A stretch of DNA of 64,000 nucleotides from J029 sp964482495 (lineage in GTDB: Bacteria; Planctomycetota; UBA1135). The position numbers and the translations under genes were made by a program. The notes under the pieces are model-generated. The model saw nothing but the letters and a program-made list of their open reading frames with translations, did no database searches and had not been told where the DNA came from. Positions 42,581 to 50,623 of the stretch are shown piece by piece. The stretch lies in contig CAYZXS010000015.1 of the NCBI GenBank assembly GCA_964482495.1, forward strand, positions 14,065-78,064, given 5' to 3'. How positions within the stretch are numbered: the first letter of the stretch is position 1; every line of letters begins with the position of its first letter.

Positions 42581-43597
42581 GGCCAGCCGCCGCCCGCAGA
42601 CCGCCGCCAGCACCCGGGTGTCGGCGATCAGGCCCGCCAGCTCGCCCGGCAGCAGCGCCTGCGGCCCGTCGGAGCGGGCCTGTTCGGGGCGCGGGTGGAC
42701 CTCGACGGCCAGGCCGTCGGCGCCGCTCGCGACGGCGGCCCGCGCCAGCGGCGGGATGAAGCGCGCCACCCCCACCGCGTGCGCCGGATCGACGATCACC
42801 GGCAGGTGGGTCAGCTCGCGCAGGAGCGGCAGGATCGTCAGGTCGAGGGTGTTGCGGGTGGCGGTCTCGTAGGTGCGGATGCCGCGCTCGCACAGGATCA
42901 CCTGCGGCGCGCCGAAGGCGCACAGGTACTCGGCCGAGTAGAGCCACTCCTCGACCGTGCCCGACAAGCCGCGCTTCAAGAGCACCGGCCTCCCCGCCGC
43001 GGCGATGGCCTTGAGCAGGGTGAAGTTCTGCATGTTGCGGGCCCCGACCTGCAGGCAGTCGATGTCGTGGTCGACGAAGGCGGCGAGGTGGGCGCCGTCC
43101 ATGATCTCGGACACCACCGGCATGCCGAAGGCCTCGCCGGCGTCCTTCAGCTGCGCCAGGCCCTCGACGCCGAAGCCCTGGAAGCTGTAGGGGCTGGTGC
43201 GCGGCTTGTAGGCGCCGCCGCGCAGCACGTGGGCGCCGGCCTGCTTGCAGTAGCCGGCCACCTCGAGCATGAAGTCGCGGCCCTCGACCGAGCAGGGGCC
43301 GGCGATCACGGCGACGCCCGGGCCGCCGAACTCGACCTCGCCGACCTTGGCGACAGTGGCGCTGTCACGGAAGGAGCGGTGGGCGAGCCGGAGGTCGCCC
43401 TTGGGGCGCACGATCTCGTCCAGCGCCGGGTCCGCGGCCAACTGCTGCTCGAGTTCGGCGGGGATCTTGTCGACCACGGCCACGATCGGCCGCGCCGGAT
43501 CGGGGGAGCGCAGGGTCCGGGCGCCGGCGGCGTTGATCCGCTGGCAGAGCGCCTGCACCTGGTCGGCGGCGACGTCGCGGTGGAAGCGCAGGATCAC
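42578..43597 (-). CDS. aroF: 3-deoxy-7-phosphoheptulonate (DAHP) synthase, type I-beta with N-terminal ferredoxin-like domain
   Basis: A 339-residue enzyme joining phosphoenolpyruvate and erythrose-4-phosphate at the entry of the shikimate pathway. Residues ~1-70 form a small ferredoxin-like domain (MILRFHRDVAADQVQALCQRI) as in the Thermotoga enzyme, where it serves feedback control. The barrel shows VIAGPCSVEG, GGAYKPRTSPYSFQG, QVGARNMQNF, LKRGLSGT and VDPAHAVG. The GTG start overlaps the stop of the small chorismate-mutase-like gene (GTGA). It is the last gene of the tryptophan operon, so DAHP synthesis is probably under tryptophan attenuation here. Confidence 0.95.
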   Translation of the reverse strand: MILRFHRDVAADQVQALCQRINAAGARTLRSPDPARPIVAVVDKIPAELEQQLAADPALDEIVRPKGDLRLAHRSFRDSATVAKVGEVEFGGPGVAVIAGPCSVEGRDFMLEVAGYCKQAGAHVLRGGAYKPRTSPYSFQGFGVEGLAQLKDAGEAFGMPVVSEIMDGAHLAAFVDHDIDCLQVGARNMQNFTLLKAIAAAGRPVLLKRGLSGTVEEWLYSAEYLCAFGAPQVILCERGIRTYETATRNTLDLTILPLLRELTHLPVIVDPAHAVGVARFIPPLARAAVASGADGLAVEVHPRPEQARSDGPQALLPGELAGLIADTRVLAAVCGRRLA

Positions 43598-43824
43598 GGG
43601 CGCGCCTCCCCGGCGCCGGAGCAGCCGCGGTCGATCAGGGCGAAGAGCTCGGCCAGCAAGGCGGCGTCGAAGCCGCCCTGGTGCCGGCGCAGGAGGTCCT
43701 CCACCGCGGCGTCGCGGCCGGGGTCGTCGCCGGGCACGCCGGCGAGCAGCCGGGCGCGCTCGGCCAAGAGCGCCAGCAGGGCGCGGTCGAGGTGGGCGAG
43801 CTGGTGTCGCAAGGCGGGGTTCAT
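43594..43824 (-). CDS. Small AroQ-type chorismate-mutase-like protein, degenerate
   Basis: A 76-residue protein (MNPALRHQLAHLDRALLALLAERARLL...) whose first helix follows the AroQ pattern LRxxIDxIDxxLLxLLxER. The next parts are shortened. The VGxxK segment carrying a catalytic lysine is missing. A reduced second/third helix (GRDAAVEDLLRRHQGGFDAALLAELFALID) ends the protein. It overlaps trpA upstream (ATGA) and aroF downstream (GTGA). In some bacteria a chorismate mutase domain is fused to DAHP synthase as a regulator; a free-standing regulatory subunit is plausible here. Mutase activity is doubtful. Confidence 0.65.
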   Translation of the reverse strand: MNPALRHQLAHLDRALLALLAERARLLAGVPGDDPGRDAAVEDLLRRHQGGFDAALLAELFALIDRGCSGAGEARP

Positions 43825-44630
43825 CGCAGTCCCTCCATGAGTTCCGCCAAGAAGGCGGCGGCGGCCTCCGGCGCGGCGGCGCCGGCCTCGTGCATGCGCT
43901 GGACCAGCGCGGTGCCGACGATCGCGAGGTCGGCGTGGCGGACGGCGGCGCGTACGTCCTCGGCGCTGCCGATGCCGAAGCCGACCGCGGTCGGGGTGTC
44001 GCTGAGCGAGGCCACCCGCGCCAGGAAGGCCTGGGTGGCGTCGTCGAAGCGCGTGCCGCTGCCCGTGACGCCGACCCGGCCGACGACGTAGAGGAAGCCG
44101 CGGCTGGCGGCGGCGGCCGCGGCCACGCGCGCGTCCGGGCTGGTCGGGGCGGCGAAGAAGACCGGGCACAGGCCCGCGCCCGCGGCGGCCGCGCGCAGGG
44201 GCCCGCCCTCCTCGAGCGCCAGGTCGGGCACGATCAGGGCGTCGACGCCGGCGTCGGCGGCCGCGGCGCAGGTGCCCTCCCAGCCGCGCCGGAGCAGCGG
44301 GTTGGCATAGCTCATCAGCGCGATCGGGACGGCCCCGCCCTGGTCGCGGAAGCGGGCCACGGTCTCGAGGATGCCCGTCAGGGTCGTCCCCGCCGCCAGC
44401 GACCGGTCGCCAGCGGCCTGCAGCGCCGGGCCGTCGGCGACCGGGTCGCTGAAGGGCACCCCGAGCTCGACGCAGGCGGCGCCGCCCTGGTCGAGCGCGT
44501 GCAGCGCCGCCAGGGTCCGCTCCAAGCCACCGTCCCCGGCGGTCAGATAGGGCGCGACGCCGCGCTGGCCGGCCCGCCGCAGGTCGGCGGTCCGCGCCTC
44601 GAGGCGATTGATCTCGACCCGGTGGCTCAT
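43821..44630 (-). CDS. trpA: Tryptophan synthase alpha subunit
   Basis: A 269-residue TIM barrel that cleaves indole-3-glycerol phosphate. The catalytic glutamate is in CVELGVPFSDPVADGP. The expected ALMSYANPLLRRG, VDALIVPDL, FLYVVGRVGVTG and VGFGIGSAEDV segments are present. The ATG at 44630 overlaps the trpB stop (ATGA), so the two subunits are translationally coupled. Confidence 0.96.
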   Translation of the reverse strand: MSHRVEINRLEARTADLRRAGQRGVAPYLTAGDGGLERTLAALHALDQGGAACVELGVPFSDPVADGPALQAAGDRSLAAGTTLTGILETVARFRDQGGAVPIALMSYANPLLRRGWEGTCAAAADAGVDALIVPDLALEEGGPLRAAAAGAGLCPVFFAAPTSPDARVAAAAAASRGFLYVVGRVGVTGSGTRFDDATQAFLARVASLSDTPTAVGFGIGSAEDVRAAVRHADLAIVGTALVQRMHEAGAAAPEAAAAFLAELMEGLR

Positions 44631-45802
44631 GCCTCCCCTCCTCGCAGCAGGGCCAGGACGCTGTCGAGGTCCTTGTCGCCGCGGCCGGACAGGTTCACGA
44701 TCACGCGCTGTCCCGCGAGGGCGCCGGCGTGCTCCACCACCCAGGCGAGCGCGTGGGAGCTCTCGAGCGCCGGCAGGATGCCCTCGCACTCCCCCAGCAG
44801 GCCGAAGGCGGCCAGCGCCTGTCGGTCGGTGGCGAGCTCGTAGCGGGCCCGGCCGCGCGCCTGCAGCGCCGCGTGCTCGGGCCCGATGGCCGGGTAGTCC
44901 AGGCCGGCGCTGACGCTGTGGGTCGGCCGCACCTGGCCGTCGTCGTCCTGCAGCAGCCAGGTGTGGCAGCCGTGCAGCACCCCCGGCTCGCCGCCGGCGA
45001 AGCGGGCGGCGTGGCGGCCGCTCTCGATCCCCTCGCCGCCGGCCTCGACCCCGACCAGGGCCACGCTCGGGTCGTCGACGAAGCCGCGGAAGATGCCGAT
45101 GGCGTTGGAGCCGCCGCCGACGCAGGCGACCACGGCGTCGGGCAGGCCGCCGCCCTGCTGCAGCGCCTGCGCCCGCGCCTCCTCGCCGATCACCTGCTGG
45201 AACTCCGCCACCAGCGACGGGAAGGGGTGCGGTCCGAGGGCGCTGCCGAGCAGGTAGTGAGCGTCGGGGTCCGATACCCAGGCGCGCATGGCCTCATTGA
45301 TGGCGTCCTTCAGCGTGCGCTGGCCGTGGCTGACGACCTCGACCCGGGCGCCCAGCAACTCCATGCGAGCGACGTTCGGCGCCTGGCGCGCGGCGTCGAC
45401 CTCGCCCATGTAGACCACGCACTCGAGCCCGAGCAGGGCGCAGGCGGTGGCGCTGGCGACGCCGTGCTGCCCGGCCCCGGTCTCGGCCAGGATGCGGGTC
45501 TTGCCCATGCGCTTGGCCAGCAGCGCTTGACCGAGGGTGTTGTTCAGTTTGTGAGCGCCGGTGTGCAGGAGGTCCTCGCGCTTCAGCCACAGCTCGCAGC
45601 CGAGGCGCTCCGAGAGCCGCCGCGCCGGGGTCAGCGGCGTCGGCCGGCCAGCGTAGTGGCGGGAAAGGCCGTCGAGCTCCGCGCGGAATTCGGCGTCCTC
45701 GCGCGCCGCCAGCCAAGCGGCCTCGAGCTGCTCGAGCGGCGCCATCAGGGTCTCCGGGGCGAACACGCCGCCGAAGGCGTCGAAGTAGGCCGAGGTCTTC
45801 AT
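44627..45802 (-). CDS. trpB: Tryptophan synthase beta subunit
   Basis: A 391-residue PLP enzyme that joins indole and serine. The PLP lysine is in HTGAHKLNNTLGQ, with ETGAGQHGVA and the phosphate loop CVGGGSNAIG. The C-terminal VNLSGRGDKDL is complete. It belongs to the standard TrpB1 group that pairs with TrpA. Sixteen bp separate it from trpF, the largest gap inside the operon. Confidence 0.97.
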   Translation of the reverse strand: MKTSAYFDAFGGVFAPETLMAPLEQLEAAWLAAREDAEFRAELDGLSRHYAGRPTPLTPARRLSERLGCELWLKREDLLHTGAHKLNNTLGQALLAKRMGKTRILAETGAGQHGVASATACALLGLECVVYMGEVDAARQAPNVARMELLGARVEVVSHGQRTLKDAINEAMRAWVSDPDAHYLLGSALGPHPFPSLVAEFQQVIGEEARAQALQQGGGLPDAVVACVGGGSNAIGIFRGFVDDPSVALVGVEAGGEGIESGRHAARFAGGEPGVLHGCHTWLLQDDDGQVRPTHSVSAGLDYPAIGPEHAALQARGRARYELATDRQALAAFGLLGECEGILPALESSHALAWVVEHAGALAGQRVIVNLSGRGDKDLDSVLALLRGGEA

Positions 45803-45818
45803 CGGTGGGCGGCTCCGG

Positions 45819-46469
45819 TCATCGGTTCAGCTCCTGCAGCGCCGCCTCGGCGGCGGCCAGGAAGGCGCGCACCGCGGACGGGTCCTTGCGCCCGGGCGCG
45901 GCCTCGAGCCGCGACGAGGCGTCGGCGCCGTGCGGCCGCACCGCGGCGATCGCGGCGGCGACGTTGTCCGGCCCCAGGCCGCCCGCCAGCAGGCAGGGCA
46001 GCGGCGCGGCGGCCGCGACCAGGGCGGCGGCGGCGGCGGCCTCGACCGCCAGGCCGCTGCCGCCGGGCGAGGCCGGGTGGTCGAGCACGAATCCAGCCAC
46101 CTGCTGCCTCCAGGCCGCCAGTTCCCGCTCGGCGCCGGCGCCGACGCCGATCCGGCGCAACAGCGGCAGCGGGAAGCCGTCGAAGTCGGCCGCATCCTCC
46201 CCACCGCAGAGCTGCAGGGCGGCGGCGCCGGCCTCCTGGCACCAGGTCAACGCCCGCTCCGGTGTGGGATCGACCATGACCGCCACCACCGCGGCGCCGC
46301 GCGGCAGCTCGTCGACGATGCGCCGGGCGCTGACGGCGTCGACCGAACGCGGCGAGGGCGGGTGGTGGACCACCCCCAGCGCTCCCGCGCCGGCGGTGTA
46401 GGCCATCACCGCGTCCTGCGGAGTCGTCAGGCCGCAGACCTTGGTGCGAGGGAAGGCGAAGCCGCTCAC
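45819..46469 (-). CDS. trpF: Phosphoribosylanthranilate isomerase
   Basis: A 216-residue TIM barrel with the catalytic cysteine in RTKVCGLTTPQDA and the phosphate-binding LAGGLGPDNV and SSRLEAAPGRKD near the C-terminus. The more usual GVDVSSGVE reads GADASSRLE here. The GTG at 46469 overlaps the trpC stop (GTGA). It performs the Amadori rearrangement before indole-glycerol-phosphate synthase. Confidence 0.94.
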   Translation of the reverse strand: MSGFAFPRTKVCGLTTPQDAVMAYTAGAGALGVVHHPPSPRSVDAVSARRIVDELPRGAAVVAVMVDPTPERALTWCQEAGAAALQLCGGEDAADFDGFPLPLLRRIGVGAGAERELAAWRQQVAGFVLDHPASPGGSGLAVEAAAAAALVAAAAPLPCLLAGGLGPDNVAAAIAAVRPHGADASSRLEAAPGRKDPSAVRAFLAAAEAALQELNR

Positions 46470-47278
46470 GACGACCCCGCCTCCGTCAGCGCCGCTCGCC
46501 AGGCGGCGAGCTGGCCCCCCGGATCGTCGGCCCGCATCAGGGCGGTGCCGACTAGGGCGGCGTCGGCCCCGGCGGCGCGTACCCGGCGCAGCTGCTCCTC
46601 GCCGTGGATGCCGCTCTCGGCCACCCGGACCGCGGTCTCCGGGACGCGCGGCAGCAGCCGCTCGACCGTGCCGAGGTCGATGGCGAAGCTGCGCAGGTCG
46701 CGGGCGTTGACGCCGACGCAGTCGGGCGCAACGGCCAGCGCCCGCTCCAGCTCGCGCTCGTCGTGGACCTCGAGCAGCACCGCCAGGCCGCACTCGGCGG
46801 CGCAGGCGCGCAGCTCCCCGAGCAGCGGGTCCGGCAGGCAGACCGCCAGCAGCAGCACGGCGTCGGCGCCGGCGGCGACGCTCTCGAGCACCATGCCCTC
46901 GTCGAGCAGGAAGTCCTTGCGCAGCCGCGGTAGGCCGCAACCGGCGACAGCGGCGAGGTCCGCCAGCGCGCCGCGGAAGTGGTCCTGCTCGGTCAGCACC
47001 GACAGCGCCGCGGCGCCGCCCGCGGCGTAGGCCGCGGCGCGGGCGCCGAGGTCGGGCTCCTGCGCCAGGTCCCCCTCCGAAGGCGAGCGTCGCTTGCACT
47101 CCGCCAAGAAGCTCAGCTCCGGCTGCCGCAGCGCGGCGAGGAAGCGGTCGCGCCGGCCGGGATCGGCCTCGGCCACGGCCTCGCGCCGGAGCGGTTCCAG
47201 CGGCAGCCGGCGCCGCCGCTCCGCGGCTCGGGCGCGCACCGCCTCGAGGATCGGATCCAAACGGGTCCCGGTGCTCAA
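46466..47278 (-). CDS. trpC: Indole-3-glycerol phosphate synthase
   Basis: A 270-residue barrel enzyme with the N-terminal helical lid and the motifs FLAECKRRSPSEG, LSVLTEQDHF, RKDFLLDEGM, GVNARDLRSF and VAESGIHG. It starts with a TTG at 47278, whose last bases form part of the trpD TGA (TTGA). This is the only TTG start in the operon and could lower its translation unless coupled. Confidence 0.95.
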   Translation of the reverse strand: MSTGTRLDPILEAVRARAAERRRRLPLEPLRREAVAEADPGRRDRFLAALRQPELSFLAECKRRSPSEGDLAQEPDLGARAAAYAAGGAAALSVLTEQDHFRGALADLAAVAGCGLPRLRKDFLLDEGMVLESVAAGADAVLLLAVCLPDPLLGELRACAAECGLAVLLEVHDERELERALAVAPDCVGVNARDLRSFAIDLGTVERLLPRVPETAVRVAESGIHGEEQLRRVRAAGADAALVGTALMRADDPGGQLAAWRAALTEAGSS

Positions 47279-48315
47279 GCCTCGCCTCCGGTCTCCGGCT
47301 CAGCCGCGGCCCGCTGCGAACACGCCGCCCATTCCGCCAGCGAGCGCTTCGCGGCTCCCGAGTCCACGGCTTCGGCCGCCCGCTCCAGCGCCGCCTCCGC
47401 CTGCTCCTCGACGCCCGCGGCCAGCAGGGTGGCGGCGGCGTTGTAGAGCACGGCGTCGCGGACCGGGTCCCGAGCGCCGTCCAAGAAGGCCGCGAGGATG
47501 CGCAAGTTCAAGGCCGCGTCGCCGCCGGCGAGCGCGTCCATGCGCGCCCGGAGCAGCCCCAACGCGGCGCCGTCCGCCGGCAGCTCCGGGGCCTCGCCGA
47601 CCCGCGCCACTTGGTTCTCCCCCGCGAGGGAGAGCTCGTCGGCGCCGCCGGCGCCGTGCACCACGTAGGCGCGCTCGAAGCCGAGCGCCTCCAGCGCCGC
47701 CGCCATGTCCGCCACGCGGGCCGGCTCGCTGACCCCGAGCAGGTGCCGCCGCACCCGACCCGGGTTACACAGCGGGCCGAGGAAGTTGAAGATGGTGCGG
47801 ATGCCGAGCCGCTTGCGCGCCGGCGCGGCGAAGCGCATCGCCGGGTGGAAGGCGGGCGCGTAGAGGAACACGATCCCGGTCTGCTCGAAGACCCGGCGCG
47901 CCGCCGCCGGCCCGAGCTCCAGCGCCACCCCGGCCGCCTCGAGCAGGTCGGCGCTGCCGCACTTCGAGCTGACGCTGCGGTTGCCGTGCTTGACCACCTT
48001 GGCCCCCGCCGCCGCGGCCACCAGGGCCGCCGCCGTCGACAGGTTGAAGCTGTGCAGGCCGTCGCCGCCGGTACCGCAGGTGTCGACCGCCTCGGGACAG
48101 CCGTGCTCGAAGGGCAGCATCGCCGCCCGCAGGGCCTCGGCGGCGCCGGCGATCTCCTGCGGCTGCTCGCCGCGCTCCGCCAGGGCCTTCAGCAGCTCGG
48201 CCAGGCCGTCCTCGTCCAGCCCCGCCTCCAGGGCGCCCGCGAACAGCTCCCGGGCGCGCCCGGCGGACAGCACGCGGCCGTCCCGGACCTCGGCGGCGGC
48301 ATCGCGGAAGCCCAC
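47275..48315 (-). CDS. trpD: Anthranilate phosphoribosyltransferase
   Basis: A 346-residue enzyme transferring phosphoribose from PRPP to anthranilate. The PRPP loop DTCGTGGDGLHSFNLST and the KHGNRSVSSKCGSADLLEA segment are clear, followed by GPLCNPGRVRRHLLGV. The GTG start lies one base after the trpG stop. It is a separate protein, not fused to trpG as in enterobacteria. Confidence 0.96.
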   Translation of the reverse strand: MGFRDAAAEVRDGRVLSAGRARELFAGALEAGLDEDGLAELLKALAERGEQPQEIAGAAEALRAAMLPFEHGCPEAVDTCGTGGDGLHSFNLSTAAALVAAAAGAKVVKHGNRSVSSKCGSADLLEAAGVALELGPAAARRVFEQTGIVFLYAPAFHPAMRFAAPARKRLGIRTIFNFLGPLCNPGRVRRHLLGVSEPARVADMAAALEALGFERAYVVHGAGGADELSLAGENQVARVGEAPELPADGAALGLLRARMDALAGGDAALNLRILAAFLDGARDPVRDAVLYNAAATLLAAGVEEQAEAALERAAEAVDSGAAKRSLAEWAACSQRAAAEPETGGEA

Positions 48316-48316
48316 C

Positions 48317-48904
48317 TCAGCGGCCCCCCACGCACTCGCCGGCGGCCGCCAGGAAGCGGCCGATCAGGCGGTCCCCCTGCGGCGTCAGGATCGACTCGGG
48401 GTGGAACTGGATGCCGTAGCGCGGCAGCTCCTGGTGCTGGACCGCCATGACCAGTCCCTCCTCGGTCCAGGCCGTCAGCTCCAGCTCCGGCGGCAGGGCG
48501 TCGCGCTGGGCCCGCAGCGAGTGGTAGCGCCCGGCCGAGAAGGGGTTCGGCAGGCCGCGGAAGAGGCCGGCGCCGTCGTGGTGGACCAGCGAGGCCTTGC
48601 CGTGGGTCGGCACCGGGTCCAGCTCGAGCTGGCCGCCGTGGTGCTCGACGATGGCCTGGTGGCCGAGGCAGACGCCGAGCACCGGCAGGCCCTCGGGCAT
48701 GCGCGCCAGCAGCTCCGGCATGACCCCGGCGGCCGCCGGGCGACCCGGGCCGGGGCTCAGCACCACCGCGGTCGGCTGCCGCGCCAGCAGCTCGGCTGCG
48801 CTGGCGGCGTCGTTGCGCAGCACCTCGACCTCCGCGCCCATCCCGGCCATGGCCTGGTAGAGGTTGAAGGTGAAGGAGTCGTAGTTGTCGAGCAGCAGGA
48901 TCAT
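48317..48904 (-). CDS. trpG: Anthranilate synthase glutaminase subunit
   Basis: A 195-residue class I glutamine amidotransferase starting MILLLDNYDSFTFNL. The nucleophile is in GVCLGHQ and the His-Glu pair in QFHPESI. It delivers ammonia to TrpE. The ATG at 48904 overlaps the trpE stop (ATGA). It could also serve PabB, as TrpG does in other bacteria. Confidence 0.96.
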   Translation of the reverse strand: MILLLDNYDSFTFNLYQAMAGMGAEVEVLRNDAASAAELLARQPTAVVLSPGPGRPAAAGVMPELLARMPEGLPVLGVCLGHQAIVEHHGGQLELDPVPTHGKASLVHHDGAGLFRGLPNPFSAGRYHSLRAQRDALPPELELTAWTEEGLVMAVQHQELPRYGIQFHPESILTPQGDRLIGRFLAAAGECVGGR

Positions 48905-50373
48905 CGGATCGCCTCCCGGAAGCTCGGAGAGGCCGCCAGGCGTACGGCCTGGAACAGGGCCTCGGACTTCTCCAGGGTCTCGCGGTACTCGCGCTCCGGC
49001 CGCGAGGCGTGGACCACCCCGGCGCCCGCCTGGATCGACAGCGAGCCGTCGCGGACGACGAAGGTGCGGATCATGATCGCCATGTCCAGGTTCCCGGCCC
49101 CGTCGAGGTAGCCGAAGGCGCCGGCGTAGGAGCCGCGGGCCTCGCCCTCGATGCCGGCCAGGAGCTCCATGGCCCGGACCTTGGGCGCGCCGCTGACGGT
49201 ACCGGCCGGGAAGCTGGCGGCCAGGGCGTCCAGGGCGTCGCGCCCGGCGGCCAGCTGGCACTCGACCCGGCTCACCAGGTGTTGGACCTGGGCGAACTTC
49301 TCCAGCTTGGCGTGCTCCTTGACGGCGACGGTGCCGGTGGTGGCGACGCGGCCGAGGTCGTTCCGCGCCAGGTCCACCAGCATGTCGTGCTCGGCCCGCT
49401 CCTTGGCGTCCCCGAGCAGCTCGGCGCCCAGGCGGTCGTCCTCGTCCGGGTCCTCGTGCCGGGCGCGAGTCCCTGCGATGGGCCGGTTCTGGACCCGACC
49501 GCCGCGGACCGAGACCAGGCGCTCCGGGGAGCTGCCGACGAGGGTCTCGTGGGCGCCCTCGAAGTAGAACATGTGCGGCGAGGGGTTGGTCAACCGCAGC
49601 ACCCGGTAGAGCTGGAAGACGTCGCCCTCGAAGCGCTGGTCGAAGCGCTGCGAGAGCACCGCTTGGAAGATCTCGCCCTCGCGGATGGCCTGCTGCAGTT
49701 GGCGCACTCCCTCTTCGTAGCTCTCCTGGCCCATGCTCGGCCGGGCCTGGTCCTCGAGCAGCCGGAAGGGGGCGCCGGCGCTGGGCACGGTGGCCAGCTC
49801 CCGGGCCAGGACGCTCAGCTCCTCGAGCGCGGCCGGGAAGGACTCCGAGCCCTGCTCGCAGGCCCGCATCAAGACGATGCGCTGGGTGGCGTGGTCGAAG
49901 GCGAGCACGGTCGGGAAGTACTGGAACTCCGCGTCCGGCCGGGCTTGGGAGCCGCTCAAGGCCGGCACCCGCGGCTCTAGCTGGTGCACCCACTCGTAGG
50001 AGAAGGAGCCGATCCAGCCGCCGCAGAAGGGCGGCAGGGTCCGCGGCGGCCGGGCGGCCGGGATCCGCGCCGCGGCGAGGCGCAAGAGCTCCTGGGGGCT
50101 GCCCTCGAGCTCCTCCTCGACCCCGTCGGGGCCGCGCAGCAGGCCGCGGCCGCCCCGGCAGCTCAGCTGCGCCCTCGGGTCGACGCCGAGGAAGGAGAAG
50201 CGCGCCAGGCGCTCCGGCCCCTCGGCCGATTCGAGCAGGCAGACGCGGCGTCCGGCCGCCCGCAGGGCCAGGAAGGCCCGGACCGGAGTGTGAAGGTCGG
50301 CCGGGAGCTCGGCCCAGGCCAGACGGTGTTCGTCGGCCTGGGCGGCGTTCGAGGTGGCGAGGAAGGCGGTCAC
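48901..50373 (-). CDS. trpE: Anthranilate synthase component I
   Basis: A 490-residue chorismate-utilising enzyme. The N-terminal half carries the LLES feedback motif (VCLLESAEGPERLARFSFLG), so tryptophan inhibition is expected. The catalytic half has QAVLSQRFD, SPERLVSVRGGRVQNRPIAGT, DLARNDLGRV and FPAGTVSGAPKVRAMELL. The GTG at 50373 is preferred: GAAAGAAG lies 4 nt upstream and it follows the attenuator. The frame stays open further upstream through the attenuator, but that part is not translated as TrpE in this reading. Confidence 0.95.
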   Translation of the reverse strand: MTAFLATSNAAQADEHRLAWAELPADLHTPVRAFLALRAAGRRVCLLESAEGPERLARFSFLGVDPRAQLSCRGGRGLLRGPDGVEEELEGSPQELLRLAAARIPAARPPRTLPPFCGGWIGSFSYEWVHQLEPRVPALSGSQARPDAEFQYFPTVLAFDHATQRIVLMRACEQGSESFPAALEELSVLARELATVPSAGAPFRLLEDQARPSMGQESYEEGVRQLQQAIREGEIFQAVLSQRFDQRFEGDVFQLYRVLRLTNPSPHMFYFEGAHETLVGSSPERLVSVRGGRVQNRPIAGTRARHEDPDEDDRLGAELLGDAKERAEHDMLVDLARNDLGRVATTGTVAVKEHAKLEKFAQVQHLVSRVECQLAAGRDALDALAASFPAGTVSGAPKVRAMELLAGIEGEARGSYAGAFGYLDGAGNLDMAIMIRTFVVRDGSLSIQAGAGVVHASRPEREYRETLEKSEALFQAVRLAASPSFREAIR

Positions 50374-50388
50374 TGGACTTCTTTCGGC

Positions 50389-50424
50389 AAAAGAAAACGG
50401 GCCTCCGAGAGATTCGGAGGCCCG
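50389..50424 (-). terminator. trp attenuator terminator
   Basis: On the minus strand CGGGCCTCCGA (50414-50424) pairs perfectly with TCGGAGGCCCG (50398-50408) around a 5-nt loop and is followed by TTTTCTTTT (50389-50397). It stands between the leader peptide and trpE, 16 bp before the trpE start. Confidence 0.93.
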
Positions 50425-50503
50425 AGAGGGTGGTGCGGGGAAGAGCGCGTCAACGACCGGCGCCCAGCCCCGAGGATCCCTCGGGCCCTGTGGGCCACCA
50501 CCA
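50419..50503 (-). promoter_or_regulatory. Competing antiterminator and 1:2 hairpin of the trp leader RNA
   Basis: Reading the minus strand, segment 1 holds the Trp codons (50495-50503) and GGCCC (50492-50496), which pairs with GGGCC (50484-50488) across three bases. Segment 2 GGCCCGAG (50480-50487) is also complementary to segment 3 CTCGGGCC (50419-50426), which forms the start of the terminator stem. Segment 2:3 pairing therefore excludes the terminator. A further hairpin CCCGAGG/CCTCGGG (50469-50485) can also hide segment 2. Confidence 0.75.
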
Positions 50504-50527
50504 GCGGTCATTGCGCATCTTGCTCAT
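50450..50527 (-). CDS. trpL: trp operon leader peptide with three consecutive Trp codons
   Basis: A 25-codon frame from ATG (50525-50527) to TGA (50450-50452): MSKMRNDRWWWPTGPEGSSG then LGAGR. The three TGG codons lie at 50495-50503, directly before the first hairpin arm. A GAAG lies 3 nt upstream of the ATG as a weak ribosome site. A ribosome stalled at the Trp codons leaves segment 2 free for the antiterminator. A ribosome that proceeds to the stop covers segment 2 and lets the terminator form. This matches the enterobacterial trp attenuation scheme. It was found from the nucleotide sequence and is too short for usual gene callers. Confidence 0.85.
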   Translation of the reverse strand: MSKMRNDRWWWPTGPEGSSGLGAGR

Positions 50528-50539
50528 GTCTTCGGCCAA

Positions 50540-50568
50540 AGCCTACCCCTGGCTGGCAGGAAAGGCAA
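50540..50568 (-). promoter_or_regulatory. Candidate promoter of the trp operon
   Basis: TTGCCT (50563-50568) and TAGGCT (50540-50545) are 17 bp apart on the minus strand. This would place the transcript start only ~6 nt before the trpL ATG, which is short for attenuation but possible. The -35 overlaps the T-run of the cytochrome-gene terminator. Confidence 0.3.
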
Positions 50569-50593
50569 AAAAACCCCGGCCGTGAGGCCGGGG
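50567..50593 (-). terminator. Intrinsic terminator of the cytochrome c gene
   Basis: CCCCGGCC and GGCCGGGG (50586-50593 and 50574-50581) pair perfectly around a TCAC loop, followed by seven T (50567-50573) on the minus strand. It separates the cytochrome gene from the trp leader. Confidence 0.92.
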
Positions 50594-50623
50594 TCCAGGG
50601 ATCGAGGTCGTTGCCCGAGGGGA

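Noticed and set aside
50374..50511. Longer TrpE starting at an in-frame ATG at 50511
   Set aside because: This would translate through the attenuator terminator; the leader-peptide and hairpin arrangement explains the region better.
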